64,000 bases of DNA. Origin: Chrysogorgia sp. JL179-B06 (Eukaryota; Cnidaria; Anthozoa; Scleralcyonacea; Chrysogorgiidae). The position numbers and the translations under genes are program-made. Below are positions 35,023 through 46,521 of this stretch, piece by piece (within the stretch, counting starts at the first letter, position 1; every line of letters starts with the position of its first letter). A model generated the notes under the pieces. That model saw nothing but the letters and a program-made list of their open reading frames with translations. It did no database searches and was not told where the DNA came from. The stretch spans positions 1,340,001-1,404,000 of the forward strand of contig JAYKKM010000029.1 in the NCBI GenBank assembly GCA_035772405.1. The letters are read 5' to 3'.

Positions 35023-35057
35023 CCAATCAGTGCGTTTGTTATTTCCAACTGACCAAT
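35023..35057 (-). promoter_or_regulatory. two CCAAT boxes upstream of the piggyBac first exon
   Basis: CCAATCAG (35023) and CCAATCAC (35053) lie 45-80 bp upstream of the start codon, in reverse orientation to the gene, a common promoter arrangement for NF-Y. Function is inferred from position only. Confidence 0.4.
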
Positions 35058-35459
35058 CACACAGCTTCAAATCAAGCCTATTTTTATATTTTTCCGATGA
35101 ATTCCGACGGTAAAACGACCGATTTAATCTATGGGTCAGTGGTGACCCCATGATTACCCAGCCAGTAATGAATGAGAGAAATGGTAAAACAAAAACAAGC
35201 AAAAATGATTTTGTAGCATCTTGTATAGCATTGTTTTCTCAGAATGCATTTTCTAGCAACCTCGCCATCTTCAAACTCTCAATATATTTTAATGAAATCT
35301 TCGCCATATGAATTTCGAATCTGATTGAAACTTGTTGCATTATCTGACATTATTAATATTACGAAAATTGAAAAACATGAAAAAAGCATGTCAGAAAATA
35401 GCTGAGCACTTTATCTTGAAAGTGTTACCATCAGATATGCCTAAACATACAAGTTATAA
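35058..35459. other. non-coding stretch
   Basis: Contains the palindrome GGGTCAGTGGTGACCC at about 35138. No gene. Confidence 0.45.
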
Positions 35460-35727
35460 GGCATGTTGTAAAACATGAACTGATTTAAAACATGGACTGA
35501 ATAAAACATGGGACTGATAAAACATGGACTGATAAAACATGTAACGTGTAGCTGTGAATGTATGATGTCTACATTAACAAATAATCGCTAACCCCAAAAC
35601 AACAAAGATCCTAACACTCCATGTTTTACCAGTCCATGTTTTATCAGTCCATGTTTTATCAGTCCATGTTTTATCAGTCCATGTTTTATCAGTCCAGTCC
35701 AGTACAGTCCATGTTTTACAACATGCC
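35460..35727. repeat. foldback with tandem 16-17-bp units in both arms
   Basis: The left arm has four units of AAAACATGGACTGAT. The right arm has about six of the mirror, ATCAGTCCATGTTTT. The outer part GCATGTTGTAAAACATG is also mirrored. Arms differ in unit number, so units have expanded independently. Confidence 0.92.
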
Positions 35728-36727
35728 AAGTTATAAACTCTGCAACTTCCATGACCCTATATCTCAAAATGCCTAAGTAATCTTGCTCGAAGTATATCTG
35801 AGTTTTGACATATCGGCGGCCATTTTGTCAGCTAATTTATGCAAACCTTTCTTGTGGAAATATATTTTTTCATATGTTCTTTCAAATGGTTGCCAAAGTT
35901 AATTGTTATATTGTAGGGTATTAAAAATTGATTATGTGGGATCTAAGGGATCTTGCTACCTTAAGCGGCATGGAGCTGGAAAACATTGGAGAATTGAGCC
36001 CACGAAGTAATTTTAACTTTCGCTATAAAATTGTTTTATTACCTCGCACATTTACTGGAGACATTGACTTTATTGAATTCATTAGTGACTTTATTGAATT
36101 CATTAGTGCACTCTATATAGAGTTCACTGCGCTAAGACAAAAGAAAACAAAAGATCTTTCCGTGGACTCTATATAGAGTTCACTGATCTGTCTAATCTTG
36201 ATGAATTGGAAACACTATGGAATATAGAGCAGTGAAATACTCGACGTGGATTGGCTGAGTGGTTGCAGTCATTCTCTAAGTATTCATAGGGCTTTATGCT
36301 ATATAAAGCCCGCGGTACATCAAAGAAAACCGACTCAATCATGAAATAAGTGCTCTTACCATCGATAAAATAAAATAATTTTACTATAAAGAGGACCAGA
36401 AGATATTTTTCAAATTACTGGGTAAAACGATTCATTGCCTACCTACATATTTACTGCGACTTTGGTCCTTTAGTAATAACCGCCGTTGGCTCTAATATTA
36501 TCCAGTGAGAGAAGCCTAATACGAGACGTCAAATTAGGTTCAAGATTTTATGCATTTAATGTTAACAAAGAAACTATATTTCGCGAGCGTCACAGTTTGA
36601 TTTGTTTGCAAACTCGGAGCTTCTAATGATCTCTCGTCAATTTACATTATGCAAATATGCAAGCTTCTAAATCATCTCATCAGATACAATAGAAAGCTCA
36701 ATCCAGTCCTATTTTTGAGATAAGTGG
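35728..36727. other. non-coding stretch
   Basis: CTCTATATAGAGTTCACT occurs twice (about 36110 and 36167) and TTATTGAATTCATTAGTG is tandemly duplicated near 36070. No supported gene. Confidence 0.45.
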
Positions 36728-37150
36728 GTAGAACGAGCAATATAAAAATTAATTTCTAATTCGTTTATGTTTTATATTACAAGAAATGTCAAAGCACTGT
36801 TGCCGTCTGCCGAGCTGTTTGGAAAGTTGTCATGAAGGATGATATAGAATTGGCCAAACAGCTAATAGCTTCAAAATGTCTTGCGTTAGACGCCATATAC
36901 TTGGACAACTCGATGGTGTCCACTTCTTTTTATCAGCAATAACTGCTGTTGCTGGTTAAAACAACGCCGCAGAGAGTATCGCATATCCTGCTGTGGCATA
37001 TTATTGGCCTCACCAAGCTATTGTAGTTATTACCGTAGTTTGGTGAGGCCTGAATTATTTCGCCAGAACACCATGTCGGATGGTTCTGGTGGATCAAGTC
37101 GAATACGCGGGCGGAAGTGTAATTCGTGGTTTGGGGAAGACTCGGTCAAA
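36728..37150 (+). pseudogene. second copy of the 30905 element, coding-like
   Basis: This matches parts of 30905-31270 and also CCTCACCAA(A/G)CTATTGTA near 31530. Between them about 45 codons are open (VVMKDDIELAKQLIAS...ALDAIYLDNSM), ending in TAA. I do not recognise the protein. The shared flanks suggest two remnants of one repeated element. Confidence 0.45.
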
Positions 37151-37194
37151 ATGTGGTGGATCCCCCAGGTCTTCCCAAACCAATACGCCCCTGT

Positions 37195-38930
37195 TAAGAT
37201 TATTATATAACTAATCTAATCTAAGATTTTCATATAACTATAATCTAAGATTATTATATAACCAAGGTAATCTAATCTACGATTATTATATATCCAATGT
37301 AATCTAATCTAAGATTATTATATAACCAATCTTATTTAAGATTATTATATAACTAATCTAATCTAAACTAAGATTATATAACTAATCTAATCTAAGATTA
37401 TTATATAACTAATCAAATCTAAGATTATTATATAACTAATCTAATCTAAGATTATTATATAACTAATCTAAGATTATTATATAACTAATCTAAGATTATT
37501 ATATTCCTAATCTAATCCAAGGTTATTATATAACTAATCTAATTTAAGATTATTATATAACTAATCTAATCTAAACTAAGATTATATAACTAATCTAATC
37601 TAAGATTATTATATAACTAATCTAATCTAAGATTATTATATTACTAATCTAATCTAATATTATTATATAACTAATCTAATCGAAGATTATTATATAACTA
37701 ATCTAATCTAATCTAATATTATTATATGACTAATCTAATCTAAGATTATTATATAACTAATCTAATCGAAGATTATTATATAACTGATCTAAGATTATTA
37801 TATAACTAATCTAATCTAATCTAAGATTATTATATAACTAATCTAATCTAACCTATGATTAACTAATTTAATCTAAGATTATTATATAACCAATTTAATC
37901 TAAGATTATTATATATAACCAATTTAATCTAAGATTATTATATAACTAATCTAATCTAAGATTATAATATAACTAATCTAATCTAACCTAAGATTTTGAT
38001 ATAAATAATCTAACCTAATCTACTATATAAATAATCTAATCTAATCTACTATATAAATAATCTAATCTAATCTACTATATAAATGATATAATCTAATCTA
38101 CTATATAAATAATATAATGTAATCTACTATATAAATAATCTAATCTAATCTACTATATAAATAATATAATTTAATCTACTATATAAATAATCTAATCTAA
38201 TCTACTATATAAATAATCTAATCTAATCTACTATATAAATAATCTAATCTAATCTACTATATAAATAATCTAATCTAACCTACTATATAAATAATCTAAT
38301 CTAATCTACTATATAAATAATCTAATCTAATATACTATATAAATAATCTAATCTACTATATAAATAATCTAATCTGCTATATAAATAATCTAATATAATC
38401 TACTATATCAATAATCTAATCTACCATATAAATAATCTAATCTACCATATAAATAATCTAATCTAATCTACCATATAAATAATCTAATCTACCATATAAA
38501 TAATCTAATCTACCATATAAATAATCTAATCTACTATATAAATAATCTAATCTACTATATAAATAATCTAATCTAATCTACCATATAAATAATCTAATCT
38601 ACTATATAAATAATCTAATCTACTATATAAATAATCTAATCTACTATAATAAATAATCTAATCTACTATATAAATGATCTAATCTACTATATAAATAATC
38701 CAATCTAATCTACTATATAAATAATCTAATCTACTATATAAATAATCTAATCTACTATATGAATAATCCAATCTAATCTACTATATAAATAATTTAATCT
38801 ACTATATAAAAATTTAATCTACTATATAAATAATTTAATCTACTATATAAATTTAATCTACTATATAAATAATCTTATCTACTATATAAATATAATCTAC
38901 TTTCTAATCTACTATATAAATCTAATCTAC
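37195..38930 (+). repeat. 1.7-kb AT-rich satellite array, two unit types
   Basis: 37195-37990 repeats ATTATATAACTAATCTAATC with AAG added (24 bp). 38000-38930 repeats TACTATATAAATAATCTAAT with C or CTAATC added (21 or 26 bp). Both share the core TAATCTAATCTA. The switch from one type to the other near 37990 is abrupt. Confidence 0.95.
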
Positions 38931-38939
38931 AAAATATAT

Positions 38940-39114
38940 TGTGGCTTCTTTTTTCCGAGTCGAATCGCTTCCAAGGCTGTGCGAGCAATGATTTCGCTGG
39001 GATTGCAGGGAGGTATAGGGATTGTGAAAAAAGGATTGATCGACGCTCTTGTTAATTTCTCTGGCTCGGCCAAAACAGCGTTGGAAGCTATTTGACTCGG
39101 GAAAAAGAAGCCAC
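38940..39114. repeat. foldback element
   Basis: TGTGGCTTCTTTTTTCCGAG is mirrored by CTCGGGAAAAAGAAGCCA. The spacer is about 100 bp. A 94-codon minus ORF across it looks accidental. Confidence 0.7.
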
Positions 39115-39548
39115 CGAGTTGCCTTCGGAGGAGTCTTGGGGTAATATACTTCTTTCAGGACCTCTAGCTCGATAGCCAATCGGGTCATGATATTAAATAA
39201 TTGCATTTATTTTCTGGCTTTTTTACGCTTGTGACGTCACATAAAATTTTCCAATTATCAGTAAGTTTCCCGCTAAATTGGCAACCAGCTCGCGCGCGGT
39301 CATAAGTATTCAAGGACCACATATCCTATTAAAAAATTGTTAATTGTACGAGCAATATCATGTATGATTACTTGTTTATTATAATATTATTAATTTGATC
39401 GGCCATTTTGTTTGTTTTGGGAAAATCATCAATTGTACTCCTCTCAACCAATCAGAATGCAACGTTTATATATTATGTCTGTGTTTCGTTCGTTCGTGAG
39501 AAATCAATAGTAAGCGACACTTTTGACGAACGCCACTAGTGCGAAAAA
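39115..39548. other. non-coding stretch
   Basis: ACTCCTCTCAACCAATCAGA at about 39438 resembles a segment at 50569, including its CCAAT box. No gene. Confidence 0.45.
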
Positions 39549-39605
39549 TTGGGGGGGGGGGGGCAGCCGCACCCTCCTCCCTCCCTCCCTCCCTCCCTCC
39601 TTCCT
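39549..39605. repeat. G run followed by (CCCT)n
   Basis: 13 consecutive G, then CCTCCCT units. Low-complexity, possible G-quadruplex former. Confidence 0.85.
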
Positions 39606-40601
39606 TGCAATGATATCGCGTGCAATAATAAGCCCAATGTATTTCAATTCAAAAAACTAAATTGCCTCGGATAAATAGCCCTCCGGAAAGTAAGCCCACC
39701 AAAAAATCCTTTGAAACAAATATAAGCCCAAAGATTATTTTTGGAAGTTTACGTGCAACAATGTCGGAAAAAATACCCACGAACATTAATTCCCGCGGGA
39801 GCAGTTAAAACACGTGACATTATGACTGATGCAATTTAATAGCAAATGTTCTCTGGAGACATCTCGTTTCAAATTACTGTAAGACGTTTTTATTTTTGTG
39901 GCCTTTCGAGAATATATATTTTGGTAAGTTTGAACATAAAAATATCTTTTTACATTAGTATACTTGCACTGAGATGAATTAATGTTCATTTCGCGAAATA
40001 GTTCAATGTCGTCTGACGTTTGTTAATTATAATGTTTCTTTCAAATATTTATTTGCCGGTTCACGGCGAGCGACATTATGATTTATATAAACATACTGAT
40101 ACTGATACTGGTAAGCACGGTTCTGCACAAGATCAATACGAAAACAAAGCATAACTTCTCCTCTGGGACTTGCGAATACAAAAGCTGCTCTAATTGCCTT
40201 TGTGCCTTTATATGCTTGCCCTTTCTCGATATATGAGCAACCGAAATGTAAAATTATTATAACATCAAGTCAGTTTTAGTATTAGGATTAGGGTTAGCGA
40301 TTATTTGAACAATTGAATTTCGATTTGGTGCTTGGACTATGAACACACCCATTTTCGTGTATTCAACAATGCACTCGAGTGCAATAAATGAAAAGAGAAG
40401 ATCCTGATGACGACCCTATGTCGCAGGCTTCATTCTTTTAATGTTTTAATTGCCTCTTGTTTTGTATAATAATATGCTTATGTTGACGTGTGAACCAAGC
40501 TCTTAAATATCAGTTAACTCTCAACGTACAGCGATTTCAATCAACAATATTATTGTAATCGATCACTAATTGATACTTTTCACAGGGACATGGTAATCCA
40601 T
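39606..40601. other. non-coding stretch
   Basis: No exon recognised. A short telomere-like tract, ATTAGGATTAGGGTTAG, is at about 40281. Confidence 0.45.
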
Positions 40602-41513
40602 GAGTTCGAGTTCGAGTTCGAGTTCGAGTTAATTTCGAGTTAACCTCGAGTTGACTTAGAGTTACTAGGTAAACCAACAAACTGTCCCCAACGGTTTCAG
40701 ACATTACTAGAACACCATTTTGATGATAATGGTCAAAATAGAAGCTATCCCCAACACAACACCAATCCTAACCCTAACCCCCGTGTCGCGGACGAGGTCG
40801 CGTATATACTGGGATGCCACACGGGTGACGATGTCTGGCGAGGTGGAGTCGAGGTCGGGGTCAGTGGTACTGAGGAAGCTTTCCAGCGGGTCGGCTTCGT
40901 CCACTCGGTAGGACTGGAAGGAAGGTTCGAAAGTGATACAGGGAGGTCGTGACGTCTTCGTTGGAGCGTCGGGAAAACTTCGGAAGTACTCGGCCCATCA
41001 TCGGAAGTTGTCGGAACAACTTCGGAAGTTGTCGGAACAACTTCGGAAGTTGTCGGAACAACTTCGGAAGTTGTCGGAACAACTTCGGAAGTTATCGGAA
41101 CAACTTCGGAAGTTTTCGGAACAACATCGGAAGTAGCCGGACCTACTTCGGAAGTGGTCGGGAATGGTCGGAAGGCTCTCGGGAGTCGTTCCGACGTCTT
41201 CGTAGGCCATCTCAAAGCGGTCGGGATCTGCCGGAGGGTCGTCGGTATCCATCGACGATTGGTCGGAGGTACCAGCCGCAGACCTTGGAGTAGTCCACAC
41301 CACGTGTTTCGCTGCTGGGGGTGGAATATCAATGGTGGGTGGTTCGGACATTCTCAAGAAGTATTAATCATTCCGCCATTCCCCCATTCCGCAAAATATT
41401 CCGTCCGCACCCTGTATTCATCTTCATAAACCTAACCCCCGGCCGAAAACTCAAATCGGCTCGAACTCGAACCGAACTCGAACTCAACTCGAACTCGAAC
41501 TCAACTCGAACTC
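40602..41513. repeat. unit bounded by inverted (GAGTTC)n arrays
   Basis: GAGTTC repeats at 40602-40663 and GAACTC repeats at 41459-41513 are mutually inverted and bracket the coding-like segment below. The arrangement could be TIR-like simple repeats of a mobile element or two independent expansions. Confidence 0.55.
40707..41351 (-). pseudogene. unknown ORF with 7-residue tandem repeats, one stop
   Basis: From an ATG at 41351 (MSEPPTIDIPPPAAKHVVW) a single frame runs about 215 codons and is broken only by TGA at 40998-41000. It has a Pro/Ser/Thr/Asp-rich head (MDTDDPPADPDRFEMAYED), about six repeats of SCSDNFR encoded by a 21-bp minisatellite, and a tail ESFLSTTDPDLDSTSPDIV...YIRDLVRDTG. 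I do not recognise the family. Biased but non-random composition on both sides of the repeat in one frame argues for a real former gene. Confidence 0.45.
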
Positions 41514-41895
41514 ATAAATTCCCTGGTCCCCTTTTCACACTATGACGAAGGGTCTGATCGATCGTTTTAAACTTGAAGCTTAGCGAATAAATGCCATTTA
41601 GAATCAAAACTAAGACAAATCCAGTATATTTCGTATGATAAACGGAGCAATTGTAGAATACTCGTCCACTTTTGAACTTGCATTCAAAGAAATCGACCAT
41701 TTAAATCGTACAGTATGTTCTTGTTGTTTGTTATCAAATTGATCTGAAGATTATAAAGAACGTCAATTGTATATGGTGAATTTTCCACAAATCGCACTGA
41801 TACTATAACCATCAGCATATGCGAAAATATATATTATATATATAGGAATTGTTTGTGTGCATATATCGGCATGATCACCGTGTAATGGTAAACAA

Positions 41896-42056
41896 TATAA
41901 TATTACTTATTGGATTCCTCTCAGCCCAATATTACAAAATATTTAAGTCGAGAATTCAATATTGGGCGAGACCGAAGGTCAAGCCTAATATTGCAATCGA
42001 GACTTAAATATTTTGTAATATTGGGCGAAGATGAATCCAATAAGTGTTTTATTATA
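41896..42056. repeat. foldback element
   Basis: ATATTACTTATTGGATTC, CCCAATATTACAAAATATTT and AAGTCGAGA are mirrored about GAGACCGAAGGTCAAG. Confidence 0.9.
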
Positions 42057-44647
42057 TCGAACAAAATATCTTAACACAAAGATGTTTCTTCGCACGTAAA
42101 CATAAGACTGTTCTTATGTTCTTCACTTTTTTGTTTTTGTTTTTTTATTTTTAACCGTTGTATTATAATTATTTTGCATTTTTGCTTTAAAGTTAATAAA
42201 CAAATAAACAATAAATAAACAGTCAAAAGACTCAAAAGGTTGCTGGTCATCAAAAAGAATAATAAAAAAACTCGGAAAAACACATCACGTTCTGCGAGAA
42301 GTACTTCAACCAATGAAATTTCGATTTAGATAAAAGACACGCGAGTGACGTTGCTTTACACGTGAACAGCCTGTGTAAACAGTCCAAAGGTTACTGCCCA
42401 ATACTTAGCTGTCCTACCCCACGTAAAATATTGGGCTGCCACGTGATGCTAATAGAGACAATTGATTGGTGGATTCTGTGTGAGGGTATAATAATGGACA
42501 GATATATGGGCGACAGCTCACGGTGTACCGGAACACAGAATATTGCATCATTGAAATGTTGGGTTTAGAAGTAGGGTTAGTATTTCTTTATTTCAGGGTT
42601 ATAGGACTAGAGTTTTATTTGGGTTATGTTTACAGTTTTTTGGATCCTATTCTGCTTCTGAATCCTGAAAAAATAACTTTGATGAGGCGTATGACGTAGT
42701 CTGTGTTGTGAATGAGCACCATTAACGTTTTTCATCAATCACTTAACATATGAAAGTGGATGGGTATAATATATTCTACAGTATAATTGTGTCTGATAAA
42801 CATCATGGAACTTCTAACTCCAAAACAACTTAAACCAGAACCCTAAGCCCCTGCCTAATTCATTTTCTACTGTAACCCTAATTACCTCCTGCCTTTAACG
42901 CGCACAACCCCTTGTGATTTTCGGTTATATCGTTGCTCTGTGCACCAATTGAAGGCGATCAGGGCCGGGGGTTCGGAAAACACTTAAGGCGGGAGGTTAG
43001 GATTAGAAAAACACTTAAGGCGGGGGTTATAGGATTAGTGTTAGCACGTATAGGGTGTCTATTTTAATATAACATGAAGTTTTACCAATTGGTACGCGAA
43101 ACATGACGATACTACCTGATTTTCTCATCCGTAGTTCCCACCCATCCACTCCCCTATTTGACTCTCAAGGGATTTCAAATGACACATTCTATTGTTGGGA
43201 GTGCAAGAATTACCGGTAATACTGGACCTTAAGATCTACATGTATTATGGTAACCTAGCTAGGACGGCGATGGCAGTGAAAGCAATGTAAATTTTATAAT
43301 TTGAATGAAACCATGGTCGTTTGACAAACATATTTGACACTACAGTACAGTAGAAGCTTGTTTTATGATCTTAATTATTACAAGTCAGTCTTAAGTAACA
43401 GCTGTGCATCTCTGTGAGTTTCGTCATCCTATAAAGATGTTAAAATGTTCTCAATGAAAATGTTCTCAGAACGAGGACAGTGTTGAGATTACTCTTTCGA
43501 ATAAAAATTATTCATTCTTTTTGTTTTGCATATTAATTAGTGCTGCATGTGCTCCAGAGGCAGGAGCACTGCTGGAGCTCCAGCATTTGTTGTGCGGACG
43601 TCAGGCCGGAGTTGGGTTGTTTTTTTCCTGCTCTGGTTGGAAAATCAGAAAGACAAAAAATTAAATATGAAAATCTCGATGAAGCTTTGTTCACAAATAA
43701 TGGCAACAATGCAATTTGCTGAGTGTGCATATGATCTCAAGTCGCAGGAGTCAAACTATATTTCAGCTACTGCAAATGGTCAAATTAACTCAGACAGCAA
43801 AGTTTATACTCAGGAATTATTGGACTATTCAGTATTGGTCCTGTAGTATATTTAGAATCAACCGTAGTAACAAATATAATAATAGATTTAATGATCAAAC
43901 TCTAGTCTACATTACATACGCCTTCGTACTCGTGTCACAAGTGACTCGTGCTTGTCGTGGTGTAACCTAGTTCCCTAACTTCCGGTGATGTCATCACTGC
44001 AGGTTCAAGCCACAAAAAGAATATGCTTCAACGTGTCTAGCTCTCTCGTATCTTTCTTGGCCATATGTCCTCTGTCACTTCTTAACAATCTTTTCATTGA
44101 CGAGGAATATTGTCTCAAAGAACCACTGTACACTTCTTCCAGGCAATATTGGTCGTTTAGCATTCATTTAATTTAATTATAAGAAGTTTTAAAAACCCTT
44201 GGCAATTTACACTTGTATATATATTATATTGTTATTTGTAGTTTAGTAGCATGATTCTTATTTGGTTCTATAGTTTTCATCATTTGCATTTGCTTGAGTT
44301 GAGTTGCTTGACAGTTTTATGGATTTCACCACCCTCATACCCTGAGTGCAACTTCCCCAAAGACGCCTGCAGCGCACACAACTTTCACTGGGAGAAGACC
44401 CTGGGGACAAATTTGAGGTGAATAATATCCGGTTGGACTTTATTTCCAGCAAGCCGGAGCAGGATACCAGAGCTGTAAAGACAGTAAAGCGGCTGGAGTT
44501 TGCACATAACATAATTAAGATTCTTTTGTTTGAATGATGTCCCCATCCAGGTTGCCTTCCCAGATCTTAAGGTCTTAATAGCAAATTACTCAGGGTCTAT
44601 AAAACATTTGAATACTGTCTTGCAACGTCTTCTTGTTCCACATTGTT
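42057..44647. other. 2.6-kb stretch without a supported gene
   Basis: Short ORFs (for example 43547-43846 and 44346-44537) lack paired splice signals or domains. Fragments of CTAACCC-type sequence occur at 42826-42900. One short repeat, ATCATGGAACT(G/T)CTAAC, is shared with 12453. Confidence 0.45.
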
Positions 44648-44960
44648 GACACGCTTGTTTTGGTTTTCGCGTGTGTATTTGGTTTTTGCACATGGCATAT
44701 TTGGTTTTAGCGCGTGGTATTTGGTTTTCACGCGTCGTATTTGGTTTTTGCGCGTGGTATTTGTTTTCCTGCGTGGTATTTGGTTTTTGTGCATGGTGTT
44801 TGGTTAATTCACACGCGGTATTAGGTTTTCGCGCGTGGCATTAGCTTTTCGCGCGTGGCATTAGGTTTTCGCACATGGTATTTGATTTTCACGCATGGTA
44901 TTTGGTTTTCGCACGTGGTATTTCTGGTATTTCGTGCTCCCTTGTGTTTTTCATGGTATT
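44648..44960 (+). repeat. ~21-bp minisatellite
   Basis: About 14 variable units of GCGCGTGGTATTTGGTTTTC. CpG-rich positions vary most (GCGC, GCAC, ACGC). Confidence 0.9.
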
Positions 44961-45159
44961 TCGTGCTCACTAGAATATACCCCGGCACAGCGGGGAATTC
45001 GAGATCGCTTGACAGTGGGGGTAATATAAATTGACTGGTACATGGTATATAATATTATCTCCCTGTCTGATTGGACAATTTACAGTTGAGGTATAATATA
45101 AGTAAATATTACAGCCATGCCACAGGGGGTACTTCTGCCTTGGAAAAGCTTAACCACTA

Positions 45160-45212
45160 AAAGTCTATAGGCCTGCCTATATGCATGTCTATAGGCAACC
45201 TATACGATCCTT
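45160..45212. repeat. CCTATAGG-rich segment, left
   Basis: Several TATAGGC/GCCTATA motifs. A similar segment reappears at 49010-49160. Confidence 0.5.
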
Positions 45213-45387
45213 TATAAAATAAGTCGTGTCTTATGCACGCTGTGATTGGTCAGTTACCATGTTTATATCAGGCTATATAACATGGATGGGTAATGCCATC
45301 GTGATACGCCATCAATTAGTCATCATACGCCATCAATTAACCATCAATTAGCCATCATACGCCATCAATTAGCCATCATACAAATCA
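45213..45387 (+). repeat. foldback-family repeat, left part, interrupted by transposon
   Basis: TTTATAAAATAAGTCGTGTC, GATTGGTCAGTTACC and repeated CGCCATCAATTAGCCATCAT match 50306-50556 in reverse. The match resumes at 48993-49034 (GACATCACGGCGCCATCATA), so the YqaJ transposon interrupts this copy. Confidence 0.85.
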
Positions 45388-45389
45388 AT

Positions 45390-46079
45390 GGACCTTTAAC
45401 CTTATAGCAAAAACCGCAATGCATTCTGGTAGTTGGATATCACTTCACTTCGATGTGAAATGGCCGCCGCAAGGTGAGCATTTTACGTCGAAGAAGAATT
45501 GGCCGATTTACAGGACTTTTTCTTTTGCGAAGACGAAATTTAATCATTTCTATGGGACAAGGAGCTCCTTAATTACATTCTGTAGAAAAGGTAAAGAAAT
45601 CGCTGGTGCCATTGTCGAGAAAATTGAATTCGCAGAGGTTGAAGAGTCGAGTGCTATTCGAACAAAACATTATGTAACCAAGGTGTTTCTTCTTGTTGCA
45701 AGGTAAGTAACCGTATTGATTGCCCTTCAACGAAATATTTTGCTCTGTGGCTATTCATCTGTAGTTTGCCTGTCTAAATGGCGTATCAGTTGTAGCTGTG
45801 AACGGCTCTTTGCAAATTTTTTCATTACTTGAAATTGACACACTCTGTGACGCCTTTTAAATCATTTGTTCGATAAACATGGCCATCTGAGACATATTCT
45901 AGGCCTGTTTTGGCGCGAAAATAAACAGGCTATGAGTCGGAAATCAAGTATTTTCAAAAGCTACATCTCCAGTGTATTGTCACTTCGACTTTTGACTGCT
46001 GTGTTTGGTTTCGCATACCTTGGTGGTGCTTTGGTTCCTGTCTTCGAATAACCAGTAGGTAATATTGAAGTTATAAAAC
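45390..46079 (+). repeat. left 690-bp terminal inverted repeat
   Basis: It contains an inward-facing possible first exon, ATGGCCGCCGCAAG|GTGAGC (about 45461), a second possible donor GCAAG|GTAAGT (45703), and short open frames. All of these are duplicated in the right arm. It probably carries promoter sequence for the gene at 46522. Confidence 0.85.
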
Positions 46080-46521
46080 TAGTTTAAGTTGTAAATATAA
46101 CATATATATGCACTAAAACTTGCATTTTCTTTAAAAAAACCTTTGGGTAAAATTTCGCTGCGTTGTATACTTCAAATAGTTGTTAAAATAGTGAGTTTAC
46201 AATAACTCATAACATAGTTAGCTTTTGAATTTTAAATTATATTTCCAACTAGTTCTTTTGTAAATATAACATATAAACTTAGTTTAGGGGAAGGTTAAAC
46301 TTCACAAATACAGCACTATTTGACATAAATTTGTAGTCTTAATTTTAGTCTTAGTTAATAGTTTTACAAACATATTGTTAAATTTAATAAAATTAATTGT
46401 AAAATATATTTGTAAATACACCTGTAAATATTAAATATATTATTTAAATTATGTAGTAGTACTTAAATGATGAATAGTGCTGTTTATAAATTTTAATAGT
46501 AGGAATAAAGTTAGATAAGAA

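Noticed and set aside
45419..45706. independent 95-codon gene in the left arm (and its twin in the right arm)
   Set aside because: It overlaps two good donor sites and is duplicated only as part of the terminal repeat. More likely leader/first-exon sequence than a protein gene.
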